From JBOHRE01 sp050732635 (GTDB taxonomy: Bacteria > Gemmatimonadota > Gemmatimonadetes > Longimicrobiales > RSA9), in contig JBOHRE010000009.1 in the NCBI GenBank assembly GCA_050732635.1, positions 1-55,163 on the forward strand: a DNA stretch of 55,163 nucleotides. The letters are read 5' to 3'. Both the position numbers and the translations under genes were made by a program. The notes beneath the pieces are model-generated. The model ran no database searches, was not told where the DNA came from, and saw only the letters and a program-made list of their open reading frames with translations. Of this stretch, positions 19,466-28,375 are shown in pieces. Within the stretch, counting starts at the first letter, position 1, and each line of letters starts with the position of its first letter.

Positions 19466-21046
19466 ATGGGCGGCTGCGACCTTGATAATGGTGTCGTAAA
19501 GGCGAGGCTCGGACCGCTCACCGCCCTGTTGCTTTCGATTGCCGCCGGGCCACTCCCCATCGCCGCGCAGGGGACCACGGCCATCGTGGGCGCCACCATC
19601 ATCGACGGAAACGGAGGCCGTCCCCTCGCCGACGGCACCATTGTTGTCGAGGGAACGCGGATCGTCGACATCGGTCCCCGCGCCGCCGTGGCCGTTCCCG
19701 ACGAAGCCCGTGCACTCGACGGCAGGGGCAAGTTCGTCATTCCTGGACTCATAGACACGAACGTGCACATGTCGCTGGCGTTCAGTTGGGACGAGACGAA
19801 TGCCCGGTACTGGGATCGACACGAAGAGCTGATCCTCCAGGGAGCCCAACTGCAACTGAAGTACGGTGTGACGAGTGTGCGGGACAGCTATGGCGCGCTC
19901 CTGCCGATGATCCGTGTGCGGGACGCAATCGAGCGAGGCGAGGTGGTAGGGCCGCGGATGCATGTGGCCGGGAACATCGTCGGCTGGGGCGGCCCGTATT
20001 CCAGGACGTTCTCGTGGAGGTCCGAGAACGAGCTCACCTATTTCCAGGAGCAGGTCAACGACCACATCACCCTGGCAAGTGGTGAGGAGCTAATGCACAT
20101 GACGCTCGACGAACTCCGGGCTGCCATGAACAACTACTTGGACAAGGGACCGGACTTCATCAAGTACGGCGGCTCCTCGCACGGGACGTATCCGTCTCTG
20201 ATCGGTTTCTCGCCCGAGGCACAACAAGTCATCGTAGAAGAGACGCAGAAGCGCGGACTCGTGGCCGAGATCCACACGAAAGGGTTTGAAGGACTCAAGC
20301 TCTCGATCCTCGCCGGGATCGACCTCATTCAGCACCCGGACGCGGTAGGCTATCGCGAGATCACCGACGAGCTGGTGAAGCTGATCGTCGATCGGGGCAT
20401 CATCTGCTCGATGTTACCCAACAAATACACGGGCGAGGTCTGGCGAAACTATCTCGAGGAGCGTGAAGCGGCACGGAAGAAGTGGACGGAGCTCAGGAAC
20501 ACCCGCAAGGCGCCGCTTACATCTGCGGAAATCCGCCGGATGGTCCAGGAAACGGGGTGGGAGCATCCCGAAACGGTCCTGGGCCAGGACCTCGAGATGA
20601 GGCGCCGCAACGGCAAGAAGCTCATCGAGGCGGGGTGCATCGTGACGGTGGGCGCCGACAATCTGCTGTTCGGAAGTGGCGGAGGCGCGCCGGAATTCCG
20701 GCGCGAGTTGAATCGGACCGACCACCTGGATCCCGGAGTGGGGACGATCCGGGCTATCGAGGGACTGGTGGAGCTGGGGATGACTCCCTCAGACGCCCTG
20801 GTGGCCGCCACGAGGAACGGCGCTCTCGCCTTCAAGGCATTGGACGAGTTCGGAACGCTGGAAGTGGGGAAACTGGCAGACCTCTTGGTCCTGTCGGCCG
20901 ATCCGCTCGCCGACATCTCAAATCTTCGGAAGCTCGAAACGATCATGAAGGAGGGCCGCCTGATCGACCCCGATTCGCTTCCTACGGATGCCGTCACTCC
21001 CGATTGGGAGAGGCGCCGCATCACACTGAAGAAGGAGCGTCTCTAG
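19466..21046 (+). CDS. Secreted amidohydrolase-superfamily protein (copy 1)
   Basis: This 526-residue protein has a signal peptide at about 1-34 ending AAQ. The amidohydrolase fold begins with TAIVGATIIDGNGG and closes with LEVGKLADLLVLSADPL, the usual beta-sandwich and barrel of imidazolonepropionase-like and prolidase-like enzymes. Barrel motifs include FIKYGG (candidate carboxylated lysine), VAEIHTKG, LIQHPDAVG and VGADNLLFG with the conserved aspartate. The first metal motif is DTNVH (Asn99, His101), where most relatives have HxH. It follows the SusD gene by about 130 bp and is paralogous to the next gene. The substrate is unknown; periplasmic hydrolysis of an imported amide, lactam or dipeptide is a reasonable inference. 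Confidence 0.88.
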   Translation: MGGCDLDNGVVKARLGPLTALLLSIAAGPLPIAAQGTTAIVGATIIDGNGGRPLADGTIVVEGTRIVDIGPRAAVAVPDEARALDGRGKFVIPGLIDTNVHMSLAFSWDETNARYWDRHEELILQGAQLQLKYGVTSVRDSYGALLPMIRVRDAIERGEVVGPRMHVAGNIVGWGGPYSRTFSWRSENELTYFQEQVNDHITLASGEELMHMTLDELRAAMNNYLDKGPDFIKYGGSSHGTYPSLIGFSPEAQQVIVEETQKRGLVAEIHTKGFEGLKLSILAGIDLIQHPDAVGYREITDELVKLIVDRGIICSMLPNKYTGEVWRNYLEEREAARKKWTELRNTRKAPLTSAEIRRMVQETGWEHPETVLGQDLEMRRRNGKKLIEAGCIVTVGADNLLFGSGGGAPEFRRELNRTDHLDPGVGTIRAIEGLVELGMTPSDALVAATRNGALAFKALDEFGTLEVGKLADLLVLSADPLADISNLRKLETIMKEGRLIDPDSLPTDAVTPDWERRRITLKKERL

Positions 21047-21150
21047 CGGACTACCATGGAGCCGTCGTGCTGTCCGTTGCAGGGCGGCCGCAGGAGCGGA
21101 TGGACCGTACCAGTCCACCCCGGCCTCGGCGGAGCTACAGGAGGTGTGCC

Positions 21151-22734
21151 ATGATGATGATGACCCGATCGTGCGAGCACGTCCGGGCGTCGGTCCTCGT
21201 CGTTTTCCTCACCGGATCGCCGCTTTTCCTCGCATCACCGCCAAGCGCGGCCCAGTCGACCGAGGCTGCGACGGCAATTGTCGGGGCCACGCTGATCGAC
21301 GGGAACGGGGGCCCGCCAATCCGCGATGCGACACTCGTCATAGTGGGGAAGCGGATCGCGGCTGTCGGTCCGCGCGTTTCGGTGACGGTCCCGCCGAACG
21401 CGAGAATTATCGATGGGAGTGGGAAGTTCGTCACACCCGGGTTGGTCGACACCAACGTGCACATGTCCCCGATCAGTGGCCATCTCAATTACGCCCGCTA
21501 CTGGGACAGGATCGAAGACCTGGTTCTTCAGGGGGTACAGCTCCAACTCAAGCACGGCGTGACGACCGTGCGGGACAGCTATGGTCCACTTTTGCCCATG
21601 ATCGCGGTGCGCGACGCGATCAACCGCGGGGAGCAGATCGGCCCTCGGATGTACGTAGCGGGAAACATCATCGGATGGGAAGGGCCATCCGAACGCCGCC
21701 TGCGCGGGATCGGCGGGATCGCGGAATCCGAGCTCGGCTTTTTCGGGGAGCAATTGGACGATTTCTTCACCTTGGGTACCGGGGAAGAGTTGATCCACAT
21801 GACGCCCGACGAGCTCCGGGTGGCGATCAACGGGTACTTGGACAAGGGACCCGACTTCATCAAGTACAACGGGACAGCCCACAGCTGGCCGGCGCGGATC
21901 GAGTTCTCGCCTCGGGCGCAAAAGGTGATCGTCGAAGAGACGCACAAGCGCGGTCTCGTGGCGGAAACGCACTCGACAACGCCCGAAGGGCTTTATCTCT
22001 CGATTCTTGCGGGAATCGACCTCATCCAGCATCCGGAAGCTTTGGGACTCCGGGAACTGACGGACGAGCTGGTCGACATGATTGTGGAGCGGGGTATCAT
22101 CTGCTCCTTGTTGCCCAACAAATACACCGGACAAATCTGGCGGAACTACCTTTCTGAGCGTGAAGCGGCCAGGAAGAAGTGGGGCGAACTCAGGGAAAGC
22201 CGCAGGATTCCGCTTACGACCGCGGAGATCGAGCGGATGGTCCAGGAAACTGGGTGGGAGCACTCGGGAACGGTTCTCCGCCAGAACCTTGAAATGCGTC
22301 GAGTGAATGGTCAGAAGCTCATCCGTTCCGGCTGCACCGTGTCGGTGGGAGCGGATAACCTGCTGTTCGGCCGACCGGGTGTGGCGCCGGAGTTCCTGCG
22401 GGAAGATCACCCGGTGCCAGAGCACCTTGAGCCGGGCATTGGGACCATCATCGCCATCGAGGGGCTCGTGGAGTTGGGAATGACGCCGGCGCAGGCGATC
22501 GTGGCGGCGACGAAGAACGGGGCTCTGGCTTCCAAGGCGCTGGACCAGTACGGGACGCTAGAGGTGGGCAAGTTCGCGGATCTGCTGCTACTGGGCGGCG
22601 ACCCGTTGGAGGACATCTCGAACATCCGTACGCTGGAGTTGGTGATGATGGAAGGCCGGATCGTCGACCACAGCAGCCTGCCGACCAACGCGCTGACTGG
22701 GCAGTGGCGGTCCCTCGGGACCGCCCGGTTCTGA
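21151..22734 (+). CDS. Secreted amidohydrolase-superfamily protein (copy 2)
   Basis: This 527-residue protein is a clear paralogue of the preceding gene, similar along its whole length (GATLIDGNGG, RYWDR.ED, HGVTTVRDSYG, KGPDFIKY, VGADNLLFG, LEVGKFADLLLL). A signal peptide covers about 1-35, ending SAAQ. The four consecutive ATG codons at 21151-21162 are preceded by GGAGG at ideal spacing. The same N-for-H change in the first metal motif occurs here (DTNVH, Asn102/His104). The pair looks like a tandem duplication that has since diverged, possibly for different substrates of the same uptake system. A longer upstream frame exists but only shadows copy 1. Confidence 0.88.
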   Translation: MMMMTRSCEHVRASVLVVFLTGSPLFLASPPSAAQSTEAATAIVGATLIDGNGGPPIRDATLVIVGKRIAAVGPRVSVTVPPNARIIDGSGKFVTPGLVDTNVHMSPISGHLNYARYWDRIEDLVLQGVQLQLKHGVTTVRDSYGPLLPMIAVRDAINRGEQIGPRMYVAGNIIGWEGPSERRLRGIGGIAESELGFFGEQLDDFFTLGTGEELIHMTPDELRVAINGYLDKGPDFIKYNGTAHSWPARIEFSPRAQKVIVEETHKRGLVAETHSTTPEGLYLSILAGIDLIQHPEALGLRELTDELVDMIVERGIICSLLPNKYTGQIWRNYLSEREAARKKWGELRESRRIPLTTAEIERMVQETGWEHSGTVLRQNLEMRRVNGQKLIRSGCTVSVGADNLLFGRPGVAPEFLREDHPVPEHLEPGIGTIIAIEGLVELGMTPAQAIVAATKNGALASKALDQYGTLEVGKFADLLLLGGDPLEDISNIRTLELVMMEGRIVDHSSLPTNALTGQWRSLGTARF

Positions 22735-22811
22735 TGGAGGCGGGGCGGTCTTGACGAAACCCGGCGGAGGTCGGGGCGCCGGATCCGAACCGAGCCGAAC
22801 GGCTGAGACCG

Positions 22812-24887
22812 ATGGCGGGCACTAGGATGCGCTGGCCGACCGCGGGCCTTTTACCCCTGTTGTTGCTGACGGTACCGGCGGGCCTGACGCTGGGGGCCCA
22901 GGGAACGGCCGGGGTACAGCAGGCGGAGGGCGTTCGGAGCGACGACCTCTACCGCCTACGCGCCGTGGGCGACGTCCACCTCGCGCCGGACGGCCGGAAG
23001 GTCGCCTACACGGTCCTGAACCGCGACCGGCCGGGCCGGCCGTACAGCCAAGTGTGGATCATGGACGTCGCAAGCGGCGAAACGGCTCGGCTCGGTGATG
23101 CGGGTGCCGTGGCGTCCGGGCCGCTCTGGTCTCCGGACGGTCGCTGGTTGGCCTACGTCGGGCGCGATGGCCAGCGCTCTGGGCTCATGATCTCCCGGCC
23201 GGATGGGTCCGGCGCCACGCTCCTCGCGGAGGTCCGCGGCACGAACCACCCGCTGCCCGGCACGGGCGCGGCGGTCGCGTGGGCACCTGGGAGCGATCGG
23301 ATCGCGTTCGTCTCGGCAACGCCCGGGCCCGAACCGGAGGAGGCGGGTGCGAGCGGCGACCCGATCGTGGTCCGGCGATACCTGTACAAGACGACGGGGT
23401 CCGACGGCGTTTCGTATTTCAGCGATAACCGCCGGCTGCACGTCTTTACCGTGGAGGTACAGACCCGGGCCGTCCGGCAGCTCACGGACGGCGTTCATCA
23501 TGAGCACTCCATCGATTGGTCGCCGAGCGGCGAAGAGATCCTTTTTGTTTCCAACCGGGAGGCCGAGCCCGACCGCTTCTTCAACCACGATATCTTCGCT
23601 GTCCGGCTCGCGGATCGCCGAGTCCGACGCCTAACCAATCTGGAGAGCGTGGTTTACCGCCCCAAGTGGTCACCTGACGGGACGATGATTGCGTTCCAGG
23701 GCACGAAGCGCGGTTTGACCTCCTCGGAAACCACGATGGAGGATACCCACGTCTGGATCATGAGCGCGGATGGAACCGGACACCGGGAGCTAGGCGCGGC
23801 GATCGACAACCGGCAGGGCGCGCCCGCGTGGTCGCCGGATGGCCGCTGGATCTATTTCACGGTGCTGGAAAGGGGCGACATCCGCCTCTACCGCCTGCCC
23901 GTGCACGGTGGAGCGCCAGAGATCGTGATCAGCGAGCGGGGCCGCGTCGGCGCGTGGTCGATCGGGCCGGGCAACGCCGTCGCCTACGCGTTTCACGCCC
24001 TCGCGGACCTGGCCCAGCTTCATGTGCGGACCGATGGCGGGAGCCGGCAGCTGACGGATCTGAACGCGCCCCTGCTCGCGGACCGGGCGATCGCTGAGGT
24101 GGAGGCGTTCACCTTCGTCGCTTTCGACGGCCTGCCGGTGGAGGCCTTCGTGACGCGGCCCCACGGCGTCCGAGATGGCTCCCGGCATCCTATGATCGTC
24201 ATGATCAAGGGCGGGCCCCACAGCCAGCAGGGCGCCATCTTCGATGCGAAAGCCCAAGCGTATGCCAGTGAAGGATGGGCCACGCTAATGGTTAACTACC
24301 GCGGCTCGACTGGTTACGGCCAGGCATTCACGGATGCCATTTTCGGCGATCAGAACGGGCGCGAGGCGAAGGATGTACTGCAAGGGACGGAAGCCGCGCT
24401 GCGTCGCTACCCGTGGCTCGACTCTGAGCGCGTCGGCGTGGAGGGCGGCAGCTACGGCGGCCAGCTCGCCAACTGGCTGGTGACGCAAACCGACCGGTTC
24501 CGTGCCGCCATCCCCCGCGCCGGCATCGCCAACCTCATCAGTTTCAATTATCTCTCCTACTACCACGACTACCTGGCGGTGGAATTCGGCGGCTTTCCGC
24601 ACCAGGGCGACCTGATGGATGTACTCTGGCAGCGTTCCCCACTGAAGCACGTGGCCAACGTGAACACGCCGGTCATGCTGGTCCATGGGCTGAACGACCA
24701 CAACGTCCCGCGGGCGGAAGCGGAGCAGTACTTCATCGCGCTCCAGGACGTGGGCGTCGAAACGGTGCTGGTGCTCTATCCTCGGGCGGGTCACGGGATC
24801 GCGGAGACGCGGCAGGTGGTCGATCTCACCGACCGGAGCATTGCCTGGTACCGCAAGCATTTCGAAAGCCCGGCGCCACGGCCGTGA
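22812..24887 (+). CDS. Secreted S9-family prolyl oligopeptidase-like serine peptidase
   Basis: This 691-residue protein has a signal peptide at about 1-30. A seven-bladed WD40-like/TolB-type propeller spans about 45-420, with repeats such as PLWSPDGRWLAYVG, PKWSPDGTMIAFQG and PAWSPDGRWIYFT. The C-terminal alpha/beta hydrolase domain carries the nucleophile in GGSYGGQ (Ser547), aspartate in GLNDHNVP (Asp629) and histidine in AGHGI (His661), a complete S9 triad; YRGSTGYGQ is the family oxyanion/S9C signature. S9 enzymes cleave short peptides, and the propeller excludes folded proteins. Its position as last gene of the uptake locus suggests it trims or degrades the imported compound. A remnant on the - strand abuts its stop codon. 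Confidence 0.93.
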   Translation: MAGTRMRWPTAGLLPLLLLTVPAGLTLGAQGTAGVQQAEGVRSDDLYRLRAVGDVHLAPDGRKVAYTVLNRDRPGRPYSQVWIMDVASGETARLGDAGAVASGPLWSPDGRWLAYVGRDGQRSGLMISRPDGSGATLLAEVRGTNHPLPGTGAAVAWAPGSDRIAFVSATPGPEPEEAGASGDPIVVRRYLYKTTGSDGVSYFSDNRRLHVFTVEVQTRAVRQLTDGVHHEHSIDWSPSGEEILFVSNREAEPDRFFNHDIFAVRLADRRVRRLTNLESVVYRPKWSPDGTMIAFQGTKRGLTSSETTMEDTHVWIMSADGTGHRELGAAIDNRQGAPAWSPDGRWIYFTVLERGDIRLYRLPVHGGAPEIVISERGRVGAWSIGPGNAVAYAFHALADLAQLHVRTDGGSRQLTDLNAPLLADRAIAEVEAFTFVAFDGLPVEAFVTRPHGVRDGSRHPMIVMIKGGPHSQQGAIFDAKAQAYASEGWATLMVNYRGSTGYGQAFTDAIFGDQNGREAKDVLQGTEAALRRYPWLDSERVGVEGGSYGGQLANWLVTQTDRFRAAIPRAGIANLISFNYLSYYHDYLAVEFGGFPHQGDLMDVLWQRSPLKHVANVNTPVMLVHGLNDHNVPRAEAEQYFIALQDVGVETVLVLYPRAGHGIAETRQVVDLTDRSIAWYRKHFESPAPRP

Positions 24888-24958
24888 CGGGCGCCCACGA
24901 GCTTGAGGAGGCGCGAGACCGTGTTCTTGGACGTGCCCGTCATAGGGGCGGTGGCGAA
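24888..24958 (-). pseudogene. HTH remnant resembling an IS transposase N terminus
   Basis: Reading the - strand, the translation around 24943-24890 is MTGTSKNTVSRLLKLVGA. This resembles the helix-turn-helix near the start of IS1-family and related transposases. The frame runs straight to the S9 stop codon and then into antisense of that gene, so only a fragment remains. The family call rests on a short match and is tentative. Confidence 0.35.
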
Positions 24959-25169
24959 TCGCAAAGAGCGCGGAACGCCTTCCCTTCCGGAAGTGCGCGG
25001 AATACGTCAAACCCGCCTGGTCCAGTCGAGCGGAACCTGGCCTTGGAACACGCGGCCGCGCGTTGCCCTTTTCGCGGAAGGCTTCCTCGAGCTGCCCGAG
25101 CGTCGCGTTATCCAGATCGACGTTCTCGGCAACGTCTATGTAGGAGCTAATCGTCGCCTACCGGGTCGT

Positions 25170-25202
25170 CCTAAGTATGCAACTGTGCCACACTTAGGTC
25201 AA
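25170..25202 (-). promoter_or_regulatory. Promoter with overlapping palindromic operator
   Basis: On the - strand TTGACC (25202-25197), exactly 17 nt, then CATACT (25179-25174). The inverted repeat CCTAAGT/ACTTAGG (25170-25176 with 25192-25198) overlaps both elements, as in repressor-controlled promoters. The gene it should drive is now only a degraded frame. Confidence 0.5.
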
Positions 25203-25217
25203 GGGTCGATGCGGCGC

Positions 25218-25352
25218 TCAACCGATAGGGTGTTCATGACCCAACCCGCCCTCGCAGGATTCGAAGGTTTCCACCCCCGCATCGATCAGCAGGCGAACCG
25301 CGCTCCGGATGCCGGCGTCCAGGCCCTCGATCTCGTCGATGTTCACCGCCAT
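25218..25352 (-). CDS. Short protein, probable 3'-truncated mobile-element gene
   Basis: The ATG at 25352 (- strand) opens 44 codons to a TGA at 25220-25218. The translation MAVNIDEIEGLDAGIRSAV, then DAGVETFESCEGG, resembles small proteins often seen in phages and integrated elements, in which the GLDxGIRxAV and ETFESCEGG patterns are followed by a longer C-terminal part. Here the frame ends soon after GHEHPIG, so the C-terminal part is missing. Two direct 9-bp repeats lie just upstream. Family resemblance is from memory and the function is unknown. Confidence 0.5.
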   Translation of the reverse strand: MAVNIDEIEGLDAGIRSAVRLLIDAGVETFESCEGGLGHEHPIG

Positions 25353-25358
25353 CCTTGA

Positions 25359-25383
25359 TTGTAACGGCTCAAACTTGTAACGG
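25359..25383 (-). repeat. Paired 9-bp direct repeats (CCGTTACAA) upstream of the short gene
   Basis: CCGTTACAA occurs twice on the - strand at a 16-bp period (25383-25375 and 25367-25359), 7 nt upstream of the ATG at 25352. Iterated sites in this position commonly bind a regulator. A related palindrome TTGTTACAA occurs at the far right end of the island. Confidence 0.4.
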
Positions 25384-25465
25384 TTGCGCGCCTACAACCC
25401 CCACTCCAATCTCCCCGGGCCTTGAAGGCCTCCTCGGGGGCGAGCATCGGGCTGGTCAGGCTTCA

Positions 25466-28333
25466 TCACGCAGGGAGTAGCTCGCGCTCTGCCGTCCGCT
25501 CCTCTCGATCCTCGACCACCTCCGCCTTGCCCCCCTCGGGCCACGATTCGTCGGCGGCCCGAAGCGCCTCCCCAAGCATTCGCCCCGTCTCGCGACGCTG
25601 TTCGAGGGCTTCCGTAACGCTGTCCGCAAGCTTCCTCTGCGTCTTCAACGGTGGGAGCTTCGGCAGAGGAAGCCCGAGCAGAGCGGCCTCGTCTTCGATT
25701 CGTGTCCGGTTCGACGTTCCGGTGACTGTGCCGGCCACGAGCTCCCGAGCGTTCGGCGTCCTGAGCAGGAGCGCGAGGAAGCGGGGATCCACCTTCTTCA
25801 CGGCGTCGTCCCGCACGCGGAGGATGTAAAACTCCTTCGACACGACCATGTCCTCCACGGCCGTGGTCGCATAGCCGACCGCCCCGTTCACGAGGTCGAT
25901 CCCCGACACGACGATGTCCCCAGCCTTGATTAAGCGAAGGTCGGCCGTGCTGTACTGCGTGTCGGTGAGTTCTTTCGGCTTCACCTCACCGGTGTTCCGC
26001 TCCACGGTCGCGAAGTGGTAGATCCCCAAGGGGTCCTCGGGTGGCTCCCGCACTACAACCTCCGCAACATCTCCGAGGACCAGGTGATCGGCAGGAAGCG
26101 TCTCCCGGATCTGGCGAGCGGCTTCGTACGCGTAGTCGAGGCGTCCTCCGTCCTCGTCCTCACGTGGACTCCACCTAAGCCGAACGGAGAAAGGCATCCG
26201 GATCTTCTCGATCTTATTCCGGGCGGCCCCCCCCTGAAACGAGTGGCCCTTGTAGGACCCGCGAAGCGCCTCCTCATGCCGCTGATATGCGTCCAGCATG
26301 GCGGGCAACTCGCTCTCGTCAAGCTGGCCCGTTCGTGTGAACCCGATCTTCTCGATGTGCGCGTAGAAGATCGGTTCGACCTGAACAACCGTAGGATCCG
26401 GCTTGCGGTAGAGGTACAGGAGAGATGTCTTCGCCGTGGTTCGCGCCTGGTACCAGAATGCGTCGCGGTAGAAGCTGAACACGGCCTTGATGAAGTAGTG
26501 CTTGCGGATGTAGCGGCGGGTGGCGGCATACTCGGGCGTATTGAGGATCGCCTCGTCAACGATGATGGCAACTCGGCCGCCCTTCCATTCCTCGACCGCA
26601 CCGGGATCGCGATCAGGCTTCAAGTAGTCATGAATCGCGGCGAGGAAGAGGGCGCCGCCCTTCGCGGTGGTCCCGAGGACCTCGTACGTACCCGTCCCGG
26701 CGGACAGGGCGGCCTCCGCCTCGGCCTTCCTCTCGTGGTGGTACTCGATCCATCGCTCCGCTTTCGCCTTCTCGCCGTCGTCCTCATCCCGGACGGCCGA
26801 CTCATAGCGCTCCTTCCACTCGCTGACCTTCAACGCCGCAGATGCGATGACGTCGTGCTCTGCGTATCCACCGGGCAGCAGCGGAAGCCGGCGTTCCATC
26901 CAGGCGCCGGCATCGGTGACGCTCGATTCCTTCCGATCAACGAGATCAGAAGCGTACGCCTGGTAGCTCATCTCACCGAGCGGAGGGTTGGTGAGACAGG
27001 CGTCGATCGCCGACTCGATGGTGCCGGTCCCCCCGGGAAACACGTCCAGGTCTGCGAGAAAGAGACCGTTCTCGTGGCGGATGTTCGATTTCCCATCGCC
27101 ATGGATGTACATGTTCATCTTGGCGATGGTGACGATCCAGTCATCAGCGTCGGTCCCGAGAAGCTGACGGGCATGGATGGACGCGACCACCTCTGCGCGC
27201 TTCTTGCCCGACACCTCGTCAGCGCGATCCCGCATGACCTCCATGCTGTTCGTGAGGAACCGCCCCGTCCCGGCCGCCGGATCAAGCACCACCTCTTCGG
27301 GCCCCGGCCGCGTCACGTCAACGGCGAACCGAACGATCGGCTCCGGCGTGAAGAACTGTCCGATGCGGTTGTCCTTCTCGGCTCGACGGGCGATCGCCTC
27401 AAAAACGGCGCCCAGGGCGTCAAGGTGCGTACCGCGAAATCGGTACCTCTCAAGCAGGGGCAACGCCTTCTCCTGGACGAAGTCGTCGGTGATCTGGCGG
27501 GGCAGGCTGACGCCCGCGAGAATGCCCGCCTCTTCGACGTCAGGGTCGAGCCCGATCTCCTTCACGATCAGGTGCTGAAGTGACCGGTCAGCGTACTCCT
27601 TGCGGTCGTGGGCCGAGAGCGACTTCCGGTAGTCCGCGAAGCCCTTCTCGGTGAACCGGTTCTCTTCACCGGCCGCCTCCCGCTTTTCTTCGTACAGCTT
27701 CACAAACATCACGTAGACCAGCGCCTTCATGGCCGGGAGTCCCGTCACGTTCCGGTGCCGAAGAAGGTTCTCCAGGCGCTGGACGTCGGTCCGGAGGGCC
27801 TCCTGCTCGAGCTGAACGCGTTGCCGAACCTTCGCGGCGACGAAGCCCTCCATGAGGTCATCCTCGGCGAAGACGGTCTTCTGGAGCTTCTCCAGTGCGA
27901 CGACGTCATCCCCGATGTTCTCCCACGCTCCGAACCAATCATCCCACCTCACTGCTGGAAACCGATCCTTCGCTGTCTCGGCGAGTCGCTTGAGAGCCTG
28001 CTCGAGAGAGCGGAGATCGAGAAAGAGCGAGCGACCACGCTTCCCGACAGCGGCGCGCGCGCTGTTCTCCTCCCGTATTGCGCGGATGATCCGGTCGGGG
28101 GTAGCCCAACACGTGAACAGGAGGTGGGCGGGCTTCCCGGTCTCCTGCTCGACCAGATCGCGATGATCTCTGATGGCTAAGTACTCGCTCGCGGCGTCAG
28201 CCCCGCTCCGCGACGCCACCTCGACCACCACCACAAGGTCCCCGAGGTCGATCACCCCGTCCGGTCGCCCGGGGCGACCGTCATGGTCAACCGCCGAGCC
28301 CCGCTTCCGGAGTGCCGCGGCGAAGTCGGCCAA
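25466..28333 (-). CDS. Single-chain N6-adenine DNA methyltransferase with nuclease-like N terminus (Type I/IIG-like)
   Basis: This is a 955-residue protein. Residues 1-130 resemble a restriction-type N-terminal domain (DGVIDLGDLVVVVEVASRSG), though the catalytic E-x-K is not clear since the strand reads EVA. A helical region follows (about 150-310). The HsdM-like core has GQFFTPEPIV (325-334), motif I DPAAGTGRFL (351-360) and motif IV NPPLGE (449-454, Leu in place of the usual F/Y). The C-terminal third looks like a Type I specificity/TRD domain (KAGDIVVSGIDLVNGAVGY, and PLPKLPPLKTQRKLADSV as a dimerisation helix start). No separate hsdR or hsdS is visible. The only in-frame start is TTG at 28333; a TAG at 28376-28378 separates it from an upstream ATG. 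It is the last gene of the island. Confidence 0.85.
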   Translation of the reverse strand: MADFAAALRKRGSAVDHDGRPGRPDGVIDLGDLVVVVEVASRSGADAASEYLAIRDHRDLVEQETGKPAHLLFTCWATPDRIIRAIREENSARAAVGKRGRSLFLDLRSLEQALKRLAETAKDRFPAVRWDDWFGAWENIGDDVVALEKLQKTVFAEDDLMEGFVAAKVRQRVQLEQEALRTDVQRLENLLRHRNVTGLPAMKALVYVMFVKLYEEKREAAGEENRFTEKGFADYRKSLSAHDRKEYADRSLQHLIVKEIGLDPDVEEAGILAGVSLPRQITDDFVQEKALPLLERYRFRGTHLDALGAVFEAIARRAEKDNRIGQFFTPEPIVRFAVDVTRPGPEEVVLDPAAGTGRFLTNSMEVMRDRADEVSGKKRAEVVASIHARQLLGTDADDWIVTIAKMNMYIHGDGKSNIRHENGLFLADLDVFPGGTGTIESAIDACLTNPPLGEMSYQAYASDLVDRKESSVTDAGAWMERRLPLLPGGYAEHDVIASAALKVSEWKERYESAVRDEDDGEKAKAERWIEYHHERKAEAEAALSAGTGTYEVLGTTAKGGALFLAAIHDYLKPDRDPGAVEEWKGGRVAIIVDEAILNTPEYAATRRYIRKHYFIKAVFSFYRDAFWYQARTTAKTSLLYLYRKPDPTVVQVEPIFYAHIEKIGFTRTGQLDESELPAMLDAYQRHEEALRGSYKGHSFQGGAARNKIEKIRMPFSVRLRWSPREDEDGGRLDYAYEAARQIRETLPADHLVLGDVAEVVVREPPEDPLGIYHFATVERNTGEVKPKELTDTQYSTADLRLIKAGDIVVSGIDLVNGAVGYATTAVEDMVVSKEFYILRVRDDAVKKVDPRFLALLLRTPNARELVAGTVTGTSNRTRIEDEAALLGLPLPKLPPLKTQRKLADSVTEALEQRRETGRMLGEALRAADESWPEGGKAEVVEDREERTAERELLPA

Positions 28334-28375
28334 GACAGCCTCTTCAAGATCGACCGGGGCGAGGCTTCTGTAGCG

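Larger units (their letters stand above)
24888..25465. other. Scar region with gene remnants and operator-like repeats
   Basis: About 580 bp between the S9 gene and the methyltransferase without an intact gene. On the - strand it holds an HTH-like remnant (24888-24958), a promoter with overlapping palindrome (25170-25202), a truncated short gene (25218-25352) and paired 9-bp repeats (25359-25383). An open - strand frame also runs through about 24961-25150 (for example SSYIDVAENVDLDNATLGQL) but starts without ATG. This mixture suggests old insertion or deletion events. Confidence 0.5.

Noticed and set aside
24903..25358. A + strand protein of 151 codons after the S9 gene
   Set aside because: Composition is not protein-like and the - strand reading gives clearer fragments in the same DNA.
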